Origin: Shimia sp040225985
Lineage (GTDB): Bacteria > Pseudomonadota > Alphaproteobacteria > Rhodobacterales > Rhodobacteraceae
Direction: 5' to 3'
Assembly (NCBI RefSeq): GCF_040225985.1
Contig: NZ_JBBPEU010000001.1
Location: 372,001 to 436,000, forward strand
DNA length: 64,000 nucleotides
The notes under the pieces are model-generated. The model was not told the DNA's origin and did no database searches. It was given only the letters and a program-made list of their open reading frames with translations. Made by a program: the position numbers and the translations under genes. Below are positions 44,290-53,393 of the stretch, piece after piece; the stretch's first letter is position 1; every line of letters starts with the position of its first letter.

Positions 44290-45229
44290 GAATTCGGCGC
44301 AAATCACGTGGCGCGACCCCAAACTCTGTCTTGAAAGCGCGGGTCATTGCGGCGGGATCCGTGTATCCGCTACGTACCGCGATTTCGCGAACGGACAGGT
44401 CGGTTTCAAGGACCAGCTTGCGCGCAAGGTTCAGGCGTAAACGTTTGTAAACCCGGACCGGCGGCGCCCCTAGTTCCGCTACCATCCGCGACTCAAGCGC
44501 CCTTTGCGTGCGCCCTGCGCGGCGGGCCACCTCGCCGATTGGCAGCGGATCTTCAAGGTGTTCCTGCATGATCGCCAACGCCTTGTTCAGACTCCGGCTG
44601 GTAGGGCTGCCACCCCCGGAATGTGAGCGGGGCGAGCCGGGCGTCATGAACATTTGCCGGACTTCCAATGCCAGAGCTTGACCGTGCGTTTCGGCAATCA
44701 ACCCCGTCACGAGGTCAAACGCCGCCATGGCGCCAGAGCAAGTGATCCGGTCTCGATCCACGACAAACCGTTCTCGAACAGTCTCTATTTCAGGGAATCT
44801 TTCCGAGAACCGAAACAGTTCCTCCCAGTGGATCGTGGCACGATATCCTTCAAGAAGACCTGCTGCGGCCAAGAGCCAACTGCCGGTATCCATCGCGATC
44901 AACGTATCATACCGCTTGGATGCGGCGCGCAACGCCGTTTCGGTCGCCCAGCCGCCATGATCCAGAAATCCGTAAGAGGGCATCACCACCAAAAGATCGC
45001 CATTATGATCGGCAAGACGGCCATGCGGAGACACCACCAACCCGCTTGAGGAAGACAGGGGGTACCCGTCTAGGGTTAGGAACCGCCAGTCGTACAGTGT
45101 GCGGCCGGCAAGTGTATTGGCCGCGCGCATTGGTTCAACCGTGTTGGCAAGGCAATGGTTTGAGAATCCTTCAAACAGCAATACGCCAACCTGCTGCGTC
45201 GTGGCGACATTTTTTGACCAAAATTGCAT
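44282..45229 (-). CDS. GlxA-type transcriptional regulator (DJ-1/PfpI + AraC)
   Basis: 315 residues. Residues about 12-190 form the DJ-1/PfpI-like domain typical of GlxA and the carnitine regulator CdhR (VGVLLFEGFSNHCLANTVEP; SYGFLDHGGWATETAL). The C-terminal AraC domain has two helix-turn-helix units (GEVARRAGRTQRALESRM; VREIAVRSGYTDPAAMTRAF). It is divergent from the acyl-CoA dehydrogenase gene with 77 bases between, so it probably controls that operon in response to a small molecule. Confidence 0.9.
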   Translation of the reverse strand: MQFWSKNVATTQQVGVLLFEGFSNHCLANTVEPMRAANTLAGRTLYDWRFLTLDGYPLSSSSGLVVSPHGRLADHNGDLLVVMPSYGFLDHGGWATETALRAASKRYDTLIAMDTGSWLLAAAGLLEGYRATIHWEELFRFSERFPEIETVRERFVVDRDRITCSGAMAAFDLVTGLIAETHGQALALEVRQMFMTPGSPRSHSGGGSPTSRSLNKALAIMQEHLEDPLPIGEVARRAGRTQRALESRMVAELGAPPVRVYKRLRLNLARKLVLETDLSVREIAVRSGYTDPAAMTRAFKTEFGVAPRDLRRIRD

Positions 45230-45306
45230 GATAAATCGCTAAAGCAGCATGATATGAAGGCGCAAGTCTTTTCACATGGAAAATGACCGAGCAAGGAGCG
45301 CGCGAC

Positions 45307-46470
45307 ATGCATTTTGGGATGACCGAAGAACAGGCGATGATCGTAGAAACGACCCGCGCCTTCGTGGAAAAAGAGCTTTACCCCCATGAACTTGAAATCG
45401 AGCGGACCGGCCATCTCGACATGGACGTGATCCGGGACATCCAGCAAAAGGCGATGGCAGCCGGACTCTATGCAGCCAACATGCCCGAAGAAGTTGGGGG
45501 CGCCGGCCTCGATACACTGACATGGCTGATGTACGAAAAGGAACTGGGGCGTGCCAACTATGCTCTGCACTGGACAGGTGTTGCCCGCCCGTCAAATATC
45601 CTGATGGCGGGTACGGATGAGCAGAAGGAAAAGTATCTCTATCCCTGCATGAAAGGCGAGAAATGGGACTGTCTAGCCATGACCGAACCCGACGCGGGAT
45701 CGGATCTGCGGGGCATGAAGGCGACGGCAAGACAGGATGGAGATGATTGGATCCTGAACGGCACGAAACACTTCATTAGCCACGCCGATATTGCCGACTT
45801 TGCCATCTGTTTCATGGCCAGCGGGGTAGAAGACACGCCGCGCGGCCCGAAAAAGAAAATCACAGCTTTTTTCGTAGACAAGGGAACCCCGGGATTCGAG
45901 GTGCGCGAAGGCTATGGCAATGTCAGTCACCGCGGCTACACCAACGCTGTGCTTGAGTTTGATGACTGCCGGTTGCCATCCTCAGCCATTCTGGGCGAGG
46001 TGGACAAAGGGTTCGAGGTTGCCAACACATGGCTGGGGGCAACCCGACTACAAGTTGCGGCAACCTGCCTTGGCCGAGCCGAGCGCGCGCTGCAACACTC
46101 GCTGGAATACGCAGCCGAGCGTAAGCAGTTCGGCCAGCAGATTGGCAAGTTCCAAGGGGTTTCCTTCAAGCTGGCAGACATGGCGCTGGAACTCAAAGCT
46201 GCGAACCTGCTGACTTGGGAGGCAGGCTGGAAGTTCGATCAGGGCACCGTCACGGAAGCTGACATGTCCATGGCCAAACTCAAGGCCACCGAGATGCTGG
46301 CCTTTGTCGCAGATGAGGCGATCCAGATTCACGGCGGTATGGGTCTTATGGACGAGTTGCCGCTAGAGCGCATCTGGCGCGATGCGCGTGTCGAACGTAT
46401 CTGGGAAGGCACCAGCGAAATCCAGCGCCACATCATCAGCCGCGAAATGCTGCGTCCGCTTGGGGCCTAG
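45307..46470 (+). CDS. Acyl-CoA dehydrogenase
   Basis: 387 residues from ATG 45307, preceded by AAGGAGCG. The FAD-binding segments LAMTEPDAGSDLRGMKA and WILNGTKHFISHADIADF are present, and QIHGGMGLMDELPLERIWRD with IWEGTSEIQRHIIS contains the catalytic Glu. It oxidises an acyl-CoA to the 2-enoyl-CoA. With the CaiD-like hydratase and the ligase downstream, the substrate may be gamma-butyrobetainyl-CoA or a related acyl-CoA; that assignment is inferred. Confidence 0.92.
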   Translation: MHFGMTEEQAMIVETTRAFVEKELYPHELEIERTGHLDMDVIRDIQQKAMAAGLYAANMPEEVGGAGLDTLTWLMYEKELGRANYALHWTGVARPSNILMAGTDEQKEKYLYPCMKGEKWDCLAMTEPDAGSDLRGMKATARQDGDDWILNGTKHFISHADIADFAICFMASGVEDTPRGPKKKITAFFVDKGTPGFEVREGYGNVSHRGYTNAVLEFDDCRLPSSAILGEVDKGFEVANTWLGATRLQVAATCLGRAERALQHSLEYAAERKQFGQQIGKFQGVSFKLADMALELKAANLLTWEAGWKFDQGTVTEADMSMAKLKATEMLAFVADEAIQIHGGMGLMDELPLERIWRDARVERIWEGTSEIQRHIISREMLRPLGA

Positions 46471-46473
46471 TCC

Positions 46474-46803
46474 ATGCAGAATTCACATGTGACCATCACA
46501 TACTGTGTCGGCTGTAACTGGCTGTTGCGTGCCGGATGGATGGCGCAAGAGATTTTGCAGACCTTTCAGGGCGATTTGCATGGTGTGACGCTTGTGCCGG
46601 ACGAAACGGGCGGAGTTTTTACGGTCACCGTGGATGATGTCCTGATCTGGGACCGAAAACGTGATGGCGGGTTTCCGGATGCCAAACAACTAAAGACCCG
46701 AATCCGTGACAAGATCTTGCCCGGGAAAGAGCTGGGACATCTCAACAAAAGGGGCGAAAGAACAGACTCTAACACGCCTAAAAATTATCCAAAGGAGCGT
46801 TGA
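46474..46803 (+). CDS. SelT/SelW/SelH-family (Rdx) protein with CxxC
   Basis: 109 residues, 3 bases after the dehydrogenase gene. The thioredoxin-like start TITYCVGCNWLLRAGWMAQEIL carries CVGC, with Cys where eukaryotic family members have Sec (CxxU). GGVFTVTVDDVLIWDRKRDGGFPDAKQLK follows and is well conserved in the family. Function in bacteria is not established; co-translation suggests a redox role with the flavoprotein. The gene has a lysine/arginine-rich C-terminal tail. Confidence 0.85.
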   Translation: MQNSHVTITYCVGCNWLLRAGWMAQEILQTFQGDLHGVTLVPDETGGVFTVTVDDVLIWDRKRDGGFPDAKQLKTRIRDKILPGKELGHLNKRGERTDSNTPKNYPKER

Positions 46804-46818
46804 AGTGATCTCCCGGGA

Positions 46819-47013
46819 CTATTGGTTTTGCGCTGGTGTGAACCGAACCAACCGATCAATTTGCGGGGCCATCGTGCACCACAAATCACCCTGGTTCACC
46901 CAATGGGCTTCGTTTTCGGTCGCGCGGACAATGACGCGGCCGGGTTCGGTGGAAATAGTGTCGAGGGACAAGAGATTCAGGAATAGTGAGAGAGCAGCGG
47001 TCGAGAGGCACAT
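46819..47013 (-). CDS. Small hypothetical protein
   Basis: 64 codons on the opposite strand in the 398-base gap between two plus-strand genes of the cluster. ATG 47013-47011 has a near-ideal Shine-Dalgarno (AAGGAG, 8 bases away). The N-terminus CLSTAALSLFLNLLSLD is hydrophobic, followed by EPGRVIVRATENEAHWV. No family recognised. The good ribosome-binding site is the only positive sign. The rest of the gap (47014-47201) holds nothing recognised. Confidence 0.4.
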   Translation of the reverse strand: MCLSTAALSLFLNLLSLDTISTEPGRVIVRATENEAHWVNQGDLWCTMAPQIDRLVRFTPAQNQ

Positions 47014-47201
47014 GGCACGATCTCCTTCAAGGTTGATCAAAAACCAGAGCTGGCCTCCCGCTCTCTGGTCTGATCTTACCCTACCAGAAACCGATCTGAC
47101 GCCCCACTCTGATATTGCTGCGATGCAGCATTTTGCAATTGGCACCCCCAGATTTCAGAAGATGTGCCCAAAAAAGCGGCAAGCAAACACGAGAAAACCG
47201 T

Positions 47202-49232
47202 ATGAACACTAAGCTCAGTCGCCTGTTTTCACCCCGTTCCATCGCCGTGATCGGCGGGGGCGCATGGTGTGCGAACGTCATCGACCAAAGTCGCCGGATG
47301 GGGTTTGAAGGGGAAATCTGGCCTGTGCACCCCAAGGCGGACGAGATTGGCGGCCTCGCTGTTTATCGCAGGATTGAAGACCTTCCGTCGGCCCCGGATG
47401 CTTGCTTTGTTGGGGTAAACAGGTTCGTCACAATAGAGGCCGTGCGCCTGTTGTCCGAGCGGGGTGCGGGCGGCGCCGTGTGTTTTGCCAGTGGTTTTCG
47501 AGAAGCCGCAGCAGAAGATAATGAAGGGGCCGATCTGCAGCAGCAGTTGCTCAACGCGGCTGGCGACATGCCGATCCTTGGGCCAAATTGCTATGGGTTC
47601 GTGAATTATCTCGACGGCGCATTGCTCTGGCCCGACCAACATGGCGGCACGCGCTGTGATCGTGGCGTGGCCATTGTGACCCAAAGCTCGAACATCGCGA
47701 TCAACATGACCATGCAAAAGCGTGGCGTGCCCGTCGCCTATGTCGTGACTGCCGGAAACCAGGCCCAGTCGGGCACGGCTCACATAGGAGAGGCGCTTCT
47801 TGATGATCCAAGGGTTACGGCGCTCGGTCTGCATATCGAGGGGTTTGGCGATCTGAGGGCGTTTGAGGCCCTGGCCACGAAGGCGCGAGACCTTGGCAAA
47901 CCCATTGTGGCCCTGAAAGTTGGTCGTTCCGAACAGGCGCAGGCGGCAACCGTGTCTCATACGGCCTCGTTGGCCGGTGGGGACGCGGGGGCCGGGGCCT
48001 TGCTCTCGCGGCTGGGGATTTCGCGCGTTGGGTCCATTCCTGAGTTTATGGAGACCCTCAAACTGTTGCATGTCGTGGGGCGTCTGCCATCAAACCGCCT
48101 CGCCTCGATCAGTTGTTCGGGCGGAGAAGCCAGTCTTGCCGCAGATACGGCACATGGGCGGTCCGTGACTTTTCCCCCGCTGAATGACCGCCAAAAAGCG
48201 GATCTGCGCACTGCGCTGGGCCCCATGGTCGCCCTCTCCAATCCACTAGACTATCACACCTATATCTGGCGCGACACCGGGGCGATGACGCGGGCATGGT
48301 CCGCAATGATGGATCCGGATATCGCCCTCACGATGCTTGTCGTGGATTTCCCCAGAGAGGATCGTTGCGACCCGTCTGATTGGGAATGCACGATCGAGGC
48401 AGCGATCAACGCCAAGCAACAGACTGGCACCAATGTCGCCGTTGTGGCCACAATGCCTGAATTGCTGCCCGAAGGCGTGGCAGAGCGTTTGATGGCGGCG
48501 GGCGTCGTGCCCTTGATGGGGCTTGGCGAAGCGTTGGCCGCCTGCGAAGCGGCTGTGATGCCGACCGCAGGAGGGGCGCCCCCGCTTTGCCTGCCAACAG
48601 AGACTATTTCGCCAGAACTCATCCCAGAAGCCGAAGCCAAAAGCCGCCTCGCATGGTACGGTTTGCGCACCCCTCAGTTCCGCCGCGCCAGATCAACCGG
48701 AGAAGCGAGGGCCGCGGCCGTTGATATGGGGTTCCCCGTAGTGCTCAAAGGCGAGGGAATCGCGCACAAAACCGAAGCGGGCGCCGTCGCCTTGAACCTG
48801 CAAAGCGGCCAAGAGGTCAGCGACCGCGCCGCTGCCATGCCGACTGACCATTTCCTGATCGAAGAAATGGTCACGGGCGTCGTGGCCGAGTTGCTGATCG
48901 GGGTGGTCAAGGACCCGGCGCACGGGTTTGTGTTGACCTTGGCGGCGGGAGGCACTTTGACCGAACTCATGAAAGACAGCGCCAATATCCTGCTGCCGGC
49001 GACCGATGAGATGATCGAAAGCGCCCTGGACAATTTGCGATTGGCGCGGCTCTTGAATGGCTATCGCGGGGCACCGCCTGCAGACCGCGGCGCGATTCTC
49101 AAGGCGATCCGCGCGGTCGAAGCCTATGTCCTTGCCAATGCCGAAGGACTTGAGGAAATTGAAATCAACCCGCTGCTCTGCACGGCCACGGATGCGGTCG
49201 CGGCAGATGCCCTGATGCGACGGAAGGATTAG
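47202..49232 (+). CDS. Acetate-CoA-ligase-family protein (ADP-forming acyl-CoA synthetase)
   Basis: 676 residues from ATG 47202; the frame is open upstream but family resemblance starts at LSRLFSPRSIAVIGGG. Domains: CoA-binding (about 7-130), succinyl-CoA-ligase-like with the phosphorylated His in ATVSHTASLAGGDAGAG, and a C-terminal ATP-grasp domain (GFPVVLKGEGIAHKTEAGAV; LIEEMVTGVVAELLIGVV). Such enzymes make acyl-CoA with ATP or run in reverse. Next to CaiD it could replace the CaiB/CaiC steps of the E. coli route by activating carnitine or gamma-butyrobetaine. Not proven. Confidence 0.88.
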   Translation: MNTKLSRLFSPRSIAVIGGGAWCANVIDQSRRMGFEGEIWPVHPKADEIGGLAVYRRIEDLPSAPDACFVGVNRFVTIEAVRLLSERGAGGAVCFASGFREAAAEDNEGADLQQQLLNAAGDMPILGPNCYGFVNYLDGALLWPDQHGGTRCDRGVAIVTQSSNIAINMTMQKRGVPVAYVVTAGNQAQSGTAHIGEALLDDPRVTALGLHIEGFGDLRAFEALATKARDLGKPIVALKVGRSEQAQAATVSHTASLAGGDAGAGALLSRLGISRVGSIPEFMETLKLLHVVGRLPSNRLASISCSGGEASLAADTAHGRSVTFPPLNDRQKADLRTALGPMVALSNPLDYHTYIWRDTGAMTRAWSAMMDPDIALTMLVVDFPREDRCDPSDWECTIEAAINAKQQTGTNVAVVATMPELLPEGVAERLMAAGVVPLMGLGEALAACEAAVMPTAGGAPPLCLPTETISPELIPEAEAKSRLAWYGLRTPQFRRARSTGEARAAAVDMGFPVVLKGEGIAHKTEAGAVALNLQSGQEVSDRAAAMPTDHFLIEEMVTGVVAELLIGVVKDPAHGFVLTLAAGGTLTELMKDSANILLPATDEMIESALDNLRLARLLNGYRGAPPADRGAILKAIRAVEAYVLANAEGLEEIEINPLLCTATDAVAADALMRRKD

Positions 49233-49236
49233 GACC

Positions 49237-50022
49237 ATGAGCCAGGATGTTGTGAAAACCCGCCGGGATGGCGCCATTCTCGAGGTGACACTGGATCGCC
49301 CCAAGGCGAACGCCATTGATCTCGCGACCAGCCGGATCATGGGCGAAGTGTTTCTCGAATTCCGGGATGATCCCGAGCTGCGCGTCGCCATTCTGACCGG
49401 GGGCGGGGACAAGTTTTTCTGCCCCGGATGGGATCTCAAGGCTGCCGCCGATGGTGACGCTGTCGACGGGGACTATGGCGTCGGCGGGTTTGGAGGCCTT
49501 CAGGAAATGCGTGACATGAACAAGCCGGTGATCGCCGCGGTGAATGGCATCGCCTGCGGAGGAGGGCTTGAACTGGCGCTGTCGGCTGACATGATCCTTG
49601 CTGCCGATCACGCGTCCTTCGCGCTTCCGGAAATCCGCTCGGGTACGGTGGCCGATGCGGCCAGTGTCAAACTGCCCAAGCGCATTCCCTATCACATCGC
49701 GATGGAGCTGTTGTTGACGGGGCGCTGGTTCGACGCCGAAGAGGCCCATCGTTGGGGATTGGTAAACGAAATCCTACCGGCTGATCAATTGATGGACCGC
49801 GCCTGGGATCTTGCGCGTCTTTTGGCGAGCGGCCCGCCCTTGGTTTATGCCGCGATCAAGGAAATCGTTCGGGACGCCGAGGACAGCAAGTTTCAGGACG
49901 CCATGAATCGCATCACCAAAAGCCAGCTGGCCACGGTGGAAACCCTGTACCGCTCTGAAGATCAGCTTGAAGGCGCCCGCGCCTTCGCCGAAAAACGTGA
50001 TCCTGTCTGGAAGGGGAAATGA
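49237..50022 (+). CDS. caiD: CaiD-like enoyl-CoA hydratase
   Basis: 261 residues. It matches E. coli CaiD closely over its length as far as I can recall: EVTLDRPKANAIDLATS, DKFFCPGWDLKAAADGDA, NKPVIAAVNGIACGGGLELALSADMI and the terminal AFAEKRDPVWKGK. CaiD hydrates crotonobetainyl-CoA to carnitinyl-CoA. Four bases separate it from the ligase gene, and its stop overlaps the next gene. The symbol rests on sequence memory, so a broader crotonase role remains possible. Confidence 0.82.
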   Translation: MSQDVVKTRRDGAILEVTLDRPKANAIDLATSRIMGEVFLEFRDDPELRVAILTGGGDKFFCPGWDLKAAADGDAVDGDYGVGGFGGLQEMRDMNKPVIAAVNGIACGGGLELALSADMILAADHASFALPEIRSGTVADAASVKLPKRIPYHIAMELLLTGRWFDAEEAHRWGLVNEILPADQLMDRAWDLARLLASGPPLVYAAIKEIVRDAEDSKFQDAMNRITKSQLATVETLYRSEDQLEGARAFAEKRDPVWKGK

Positions 50023-50444
50023 CCGACAAGTCTGATCTGGACCGTTTCCTCGGACCGCAGGACCAAACCCATGCGCAGGCGCTGGGCGAACTGCGGTCGG
50101 GTCGAAAACTGACACACTGGATCTGGTGGGAGATGCCACAGTTGCGGTCCCTTGGGCGGTCGCAACGTGCCCGTGACTATGGCCTTGCCGATCTGGACGA
50201 AGCGCAACGTTACCTTGCGCACCCGGTTCTGGGACCGCGCCTTGTTGCCCTGTGCGAGGCGCTTCTGCTGCATTCGAGGGAACCTCCCGAGAGCATTCTT
50301 GGCCCTGTGGATGCGCTCAAGGTGCGCAGCATGGCAACGCTCTTCGCGGCAGTCCCCGAGGCGCCCGCCGTGTTCAAGGCCCTGTTAGACATCTTTTACG
50401 AGGGGCAACCCTGTCCCCTGACCGTGGCTGAAATTAGGCTCTAA
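50019..50444 (+). CDS. DUF1810-family protein
   Basis: 141 residues, start overlapping the caiD stop by 4 bases (ATGA). DLDRFLGPQDQTHAQALGEL, WIWWEMPQLRSLGRSQRA and the C-terminal ALLDIFYEGQPCPLT are typical of DUF1810. The family's function is unknown. Its place at the end of the carnitine-like operon may be incidental, but the overlap shows co-translation. Confidence 0.85.
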   Translation: MTDKSDLDRFLGPQDQTHAQALGELRSGRKLTHWIWWEMPQLRSLGRSQRARDYGLADLDEAQRYLAHPVLGPRLVALCEALLLHSREPPESILGPVDALKVRSMATLFAAVPEAPAVFKALLDIFYEGQPCPLTVAEIRL

Positions 50445-50546
50445 CAAAGCGCAATTCGCCGATTCAGACCAAGGCACTGTTTCAGTTGACAGGCATTTGA
50501 CAGCCGTCCTCTTGCAACTCGATACAGTCAACGGCAGGGTGCGCAT

Positions 50547-51404
50547 ATGGAAAAATCGCTTCTTTCACTTGGTCACGGATATTCAGCGCAAGGCCTTGCA
50601 AAACGGCTTTTACCGCAAGGCTGGCGGATTATTGGCACATCGCGCAAACCTGAAAAACTCGCCGCCTTCAAGGATCAAGGCATTGAACCGCTCGAATGGC
50701 CCTGCGATCTGCGAGAGGCTCTCAACGGTGTGACGCATCTTTTGTCCTCGATCGGCCCGGATGAGGAAGGCGACCCGGCCCTGCGGCTTGACCGGCAGGC
50801 AATTATCGATGCTGCGCCGAACCTGCGCTGGGTTGGATATCTTTCGACCACCGGCGTTTACGGCGACCACGATGGCGGGTGGGTGGATGAAACTTCTCGG
50901 ACCGAGCCCGCAACGCGACGCGGCCAACGCCGTGTTATGGCTGAACAGGAATGGTTGCAGATCCCCGATCTGCCGGTACATGTCTTCCGCCTGGCCGGAA
51001 TCTACGGGCCGGGGCGCGGCCCTTTTGCCAAGCTGCGCAAGGGCGTGGCCCAACGCGTCATCAAGAAAAACCAGGTGTTCAGTCGCACGCATGTCGACGA
51101 TATTGCGCAGGTTCTCGAAGCGTCGATCAACCGCCCGAATCCGGGCCGCATCTATAATGTCTGTGACGATGATCCCCAGCCACCAGAGGTGGTGATCGAA
51201 TACGCGGCCCAGCTTCTGGGCATTGACCCGCCGCCCGCTGTACCTTTCGAGCAGGCCGAAATGAGCCCCATGGCACGCAGTTTCTATTCAGACAGCAAAC
51301 GCGTGCGCAATAACCGGATCAAGGACGAACTTGGCGTGGTGCTGAAATACCCCGAGTTCAGGGGCGCGCTTCGGGCGATGCTTGAAGAAGAACAGGGCGC
51401 ATAA
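50547..51404 (+). CDS. NAD(P)-binding SDR protein (YeeZ-like)
   Basis: 285 residues. The N-terminal nucleotide-binding segment is SLLSLGHGYSAQGLAKRL, a GxGYxxxG type used by YeeZ-like atypical SDRs, with WVGYLSTTGVYGDHDGGWVD and FRLAGIYGPGRGPFAKLRKG further on. The classical YxxxK is not evident, so catalysis is uncertain. It lies 102 bases after the DUF1810 gene and is convergent with dxs. Confidence 0.83.
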   Translation: MEKSLLSLGHGYSAQGLAKRLLPQGWRIIGTSRKPEKLAAFKDQGIEPLEWPCDLREALNGVTHLLSSIGPDEEGDPALRLDRQAIIDAAPNLRWVGYLSTTGVYGDHDGGWVDETSRTEPATRRGQRRVMAEQEWLQIPDLPVHVFRLAGIYGPGRGPFAKLRKGVAQRVIKKNQVFSRTHVDDIAQVLEASINRPNPGRIYNVCDDDPQPPEVVIEYAAQLLGIDPPPAVPFEQAEMSPMARSFYSDSKRVRNNRIKDELGVVLKYPEFRGALRAMLEEEQGA

Positions 51405-51439
51405 ACCCTGTGCCGAATTGGATCGCCTGACCGGACGTT

Positions 51440-53368
51440 TCAGGCGCGTTTGCTGCCGATTTGCGCGACGCCCAGCGTGTCGAGAACCTTGGCCTCGATC
51501 TGCTCGGCGTTCATTGCGGCGACGTCGTACATGTCGCGCGGGCTGGCCTGGTCGATAAAGATATCGGGCAGTACCATGGAGCGGAATTTCAGGCCGGTAT
51601 CAAATACCGCATTCTCGGCCAGCAACTGTGCCACATGACTGCCAAAGCCGCCAATCGCGCCTTCCTCGATGGTGATCAACGCCTCGTGCGAGGACGCCAG
51701 ATCAAGGATCATCGCCTCGTCCAGCGGTTTCGCAAACCGCGCATCCGCAATGGTCGGCGTGATCCCCTTGGCCGAAAGGGCCTCGGCGGCCTTGCGCACT
51801 TCGTCAAGACGGGTGCCAAATGACAGGATCGCAACGCGTTTGCCCTGTTGGATCATGCGGCCTTTACCGATCTCCAGCGGTTCGCCACGTTCGGGCAACT
51901 CGACCCCGACGCCCTCGCCGCGAGGGTAACGGAAGGCAATCGGCCCGTCATCATGCGCCGCCGCAGTGGCCACCATATGCACGAGCTCGGCCTCGTCAGC
52001 GGCGGCCATCACCACCATGCCGGGCAGGTTGGCGAGATAGGCAATGTCAAAAGATCCGGCATGTGTGGCCCCGTCGGCGCCCACCAACCCCGCACGGTCA
52101 ATCGCAAAGCGCACCGGCAGGCGCTGGATCGCCACATCATGCACAACCTGGTCATAGCCCCGTTGCAAGAACGTCGAATACATCGCGCAGAAGGGTTTCA
52201 TACCCCCCGCGGCCAGCGCGGCACAGAAGGTCACGCCATGCTGTTCGGCAATCGCCACGTCGAAACAGCGGCTGGGATAGCGTTCGGCAAACAGGTTCAG
52301 TCCCGTGCCGTCCGGCATCGCAGCGGTGATGGCGCAAATCTTGTCATCGCGCGCAGCCTCATCCACCAAAGCCTGTCCAAAGACCGAGGTGTAAGAGGGT
52401 GCGTTGGACGGCGCCTTGTGCTGTTTGCCGGTCAGAACATCGAATTTGGCCGTGGCATGGCCCTTGTCGCGCGCAGCCTCGGCAGGGGCATAGCCTTTGC
52501 CTTTCTTGGTGATCACATGCAGCATTACTGGCCCGGTGGCACGCTGGTGCAAGGTGCGCAGCACCGGCAAAAGCTGTTCCATGTCATGCCCGTCAATTGG
52601 CCCGACATAAGAAAAACCCAGCTCCTCGAACAGGGTGCCGCCCACAGCCATGCCCTTGAGCATTTCCTTGGCGCGCTTGGCCCCTTCGCGGAAAGGTTCC
52701 GGCAACAGCGATACGGCCCCCTTGGCCGCAGCTTTGAATTCCTGGAAAGGTTCTCCGGCATAAAGCCGCGACAGGTAGGACGACATCGCTCCTACAGGCG
52801 GCGCGATCGACATATCGTTGTCGTTCAGGATTACGAACAGCCGCTTGTTGAGGTGGCCGGCATTGTTCATGGCCTCATAGGCCATCCCGGCCGAGATCGA
52901 GCCATCGCCGATTACGGCCACCGCATCGCCCAGCCCGCCATCACACTGCCCGCCAAGATCACGCGCCACGGCAAAGCCCAGCGCCGCCGAAATTGAGGTC
53001 GAGCTATGCGCCGCGCCAAACGGGTCATAAACGCTCTCGCTGCGCTTGGTAAAGCCGGACAGCCCGTCTTTCATGCGCAGGGTGCGAATTCGGTCGCGCC
53101 GGCCTGTCAGGATCTTGTGCGGGTAACACTGGTGCCCAACATCCCAGATGATCTTGTCGCGCGGAGTATCGAAAATCGCATGCAAGGCCACGGTCAATTC
53201 AACGACACCCAGACCCGCCCCCAGGTGGCCACCGGTTTCGGACACAGCCGACACCGTCTCGGTACGCAGTTCCTGCGCCAGCTTGGTCAGCTCCGCATCC
53301 GAGAACTGTCTGAGATCCGCGGGCGTGGTCACGCGGTCCAACAGGGGCGTTTCTGGTCTGACTGACAT
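51440..53368 (-). CDS. dxs: 1-deoxy-D-xylulose-5-phosphate synthase
   Basis: 642 residues from ATG 53368-53366 (MSVRPETPLLDRV); the frame is open further but overlaps the upstream gene. Thiamine diphosphate binding: GDGSISAGMAYEAMNNAGHL. Also present are the conserved HVITKKGKGYAPAE, IAEQHGVTFCAALA and FAIDRAGLVGADGATHAG segments. It makes DXP from pyruvate and glyceraldehyde-3-phosphate, the first step of isoprenoid and thiamine/pyridoxal precursor synthesis. First enzyme in an operon with ispA. Confidence 0.97.
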   Translation of the reverse strand: MSVRPETPLLDRVTTPADLRQFSDAELTKLAQELRTETVSAVSETGGHLGAGLGVVELTVALHAIFDTPRDKIIWDVGHQCYPHKILTGRRDRIRTLRMKDGLSGFTKRSESVYDPFGAAHSSTSISAALGFAVARDLGGQCDGGLGDAVAVIGDGSISAGMAYEAMNNAGHLNKRLFVILNDNDMSIAPPVGAMSSYLSRLYAGEPFQEFKAAAKGAVSLLPEPFREGAKRAKEMLKGMAVGGTLFEELGFSYVGPIDGHDMEQLLPVLRTLHQRATGPVMLHVITKKGKGYAPAEAARDKGHATAKFDVLTGKQHKAPSNAPSYTSVFGQALVDEAARDDKICAITAAMPDGTGLNLFAERYPSRCFDVAIAEQHGVTFCAALAAGGMKPFCAMYSTFLQRGYDQVVHDVAIQRLPVRFAIDRAGLVGADGATHAGSFDIAYLANLPGMVVMAAADEAELVHMVATAAAHDDGPIAFRYPRGEGVGVELPERGEPLEIGKGRMIQQGKRVAILSFGTRLDEVRKAAEALSAKGITPTIADARFAKPLDEAMILDLASSHEALITIEEGAIGGFGSHVAQLLAENAVFDTGLKFRSMVLPDIFIDQASPRDMYDVAAMNAEQIEAKVLDTLGVAQIGSKRA

Positions 53369-53393
53369 GGCTGTCTTTCTTTGGCGTCTTCGC

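Noticed and set aside
43336..50452. TCTAACAAAGC at 43336-43346 and 50442-50452, both just after stop codons
   Set aside because: An 11-base match is expected many times by chance in 64 kb, and the flanks do not agree.
51848..52996. 382-codon frame on the plus strand inside dxs
   Set aside because: Antisense to a well-conserved gene with all Dxs motifs; no ribosome-binding site and no recognisable family.
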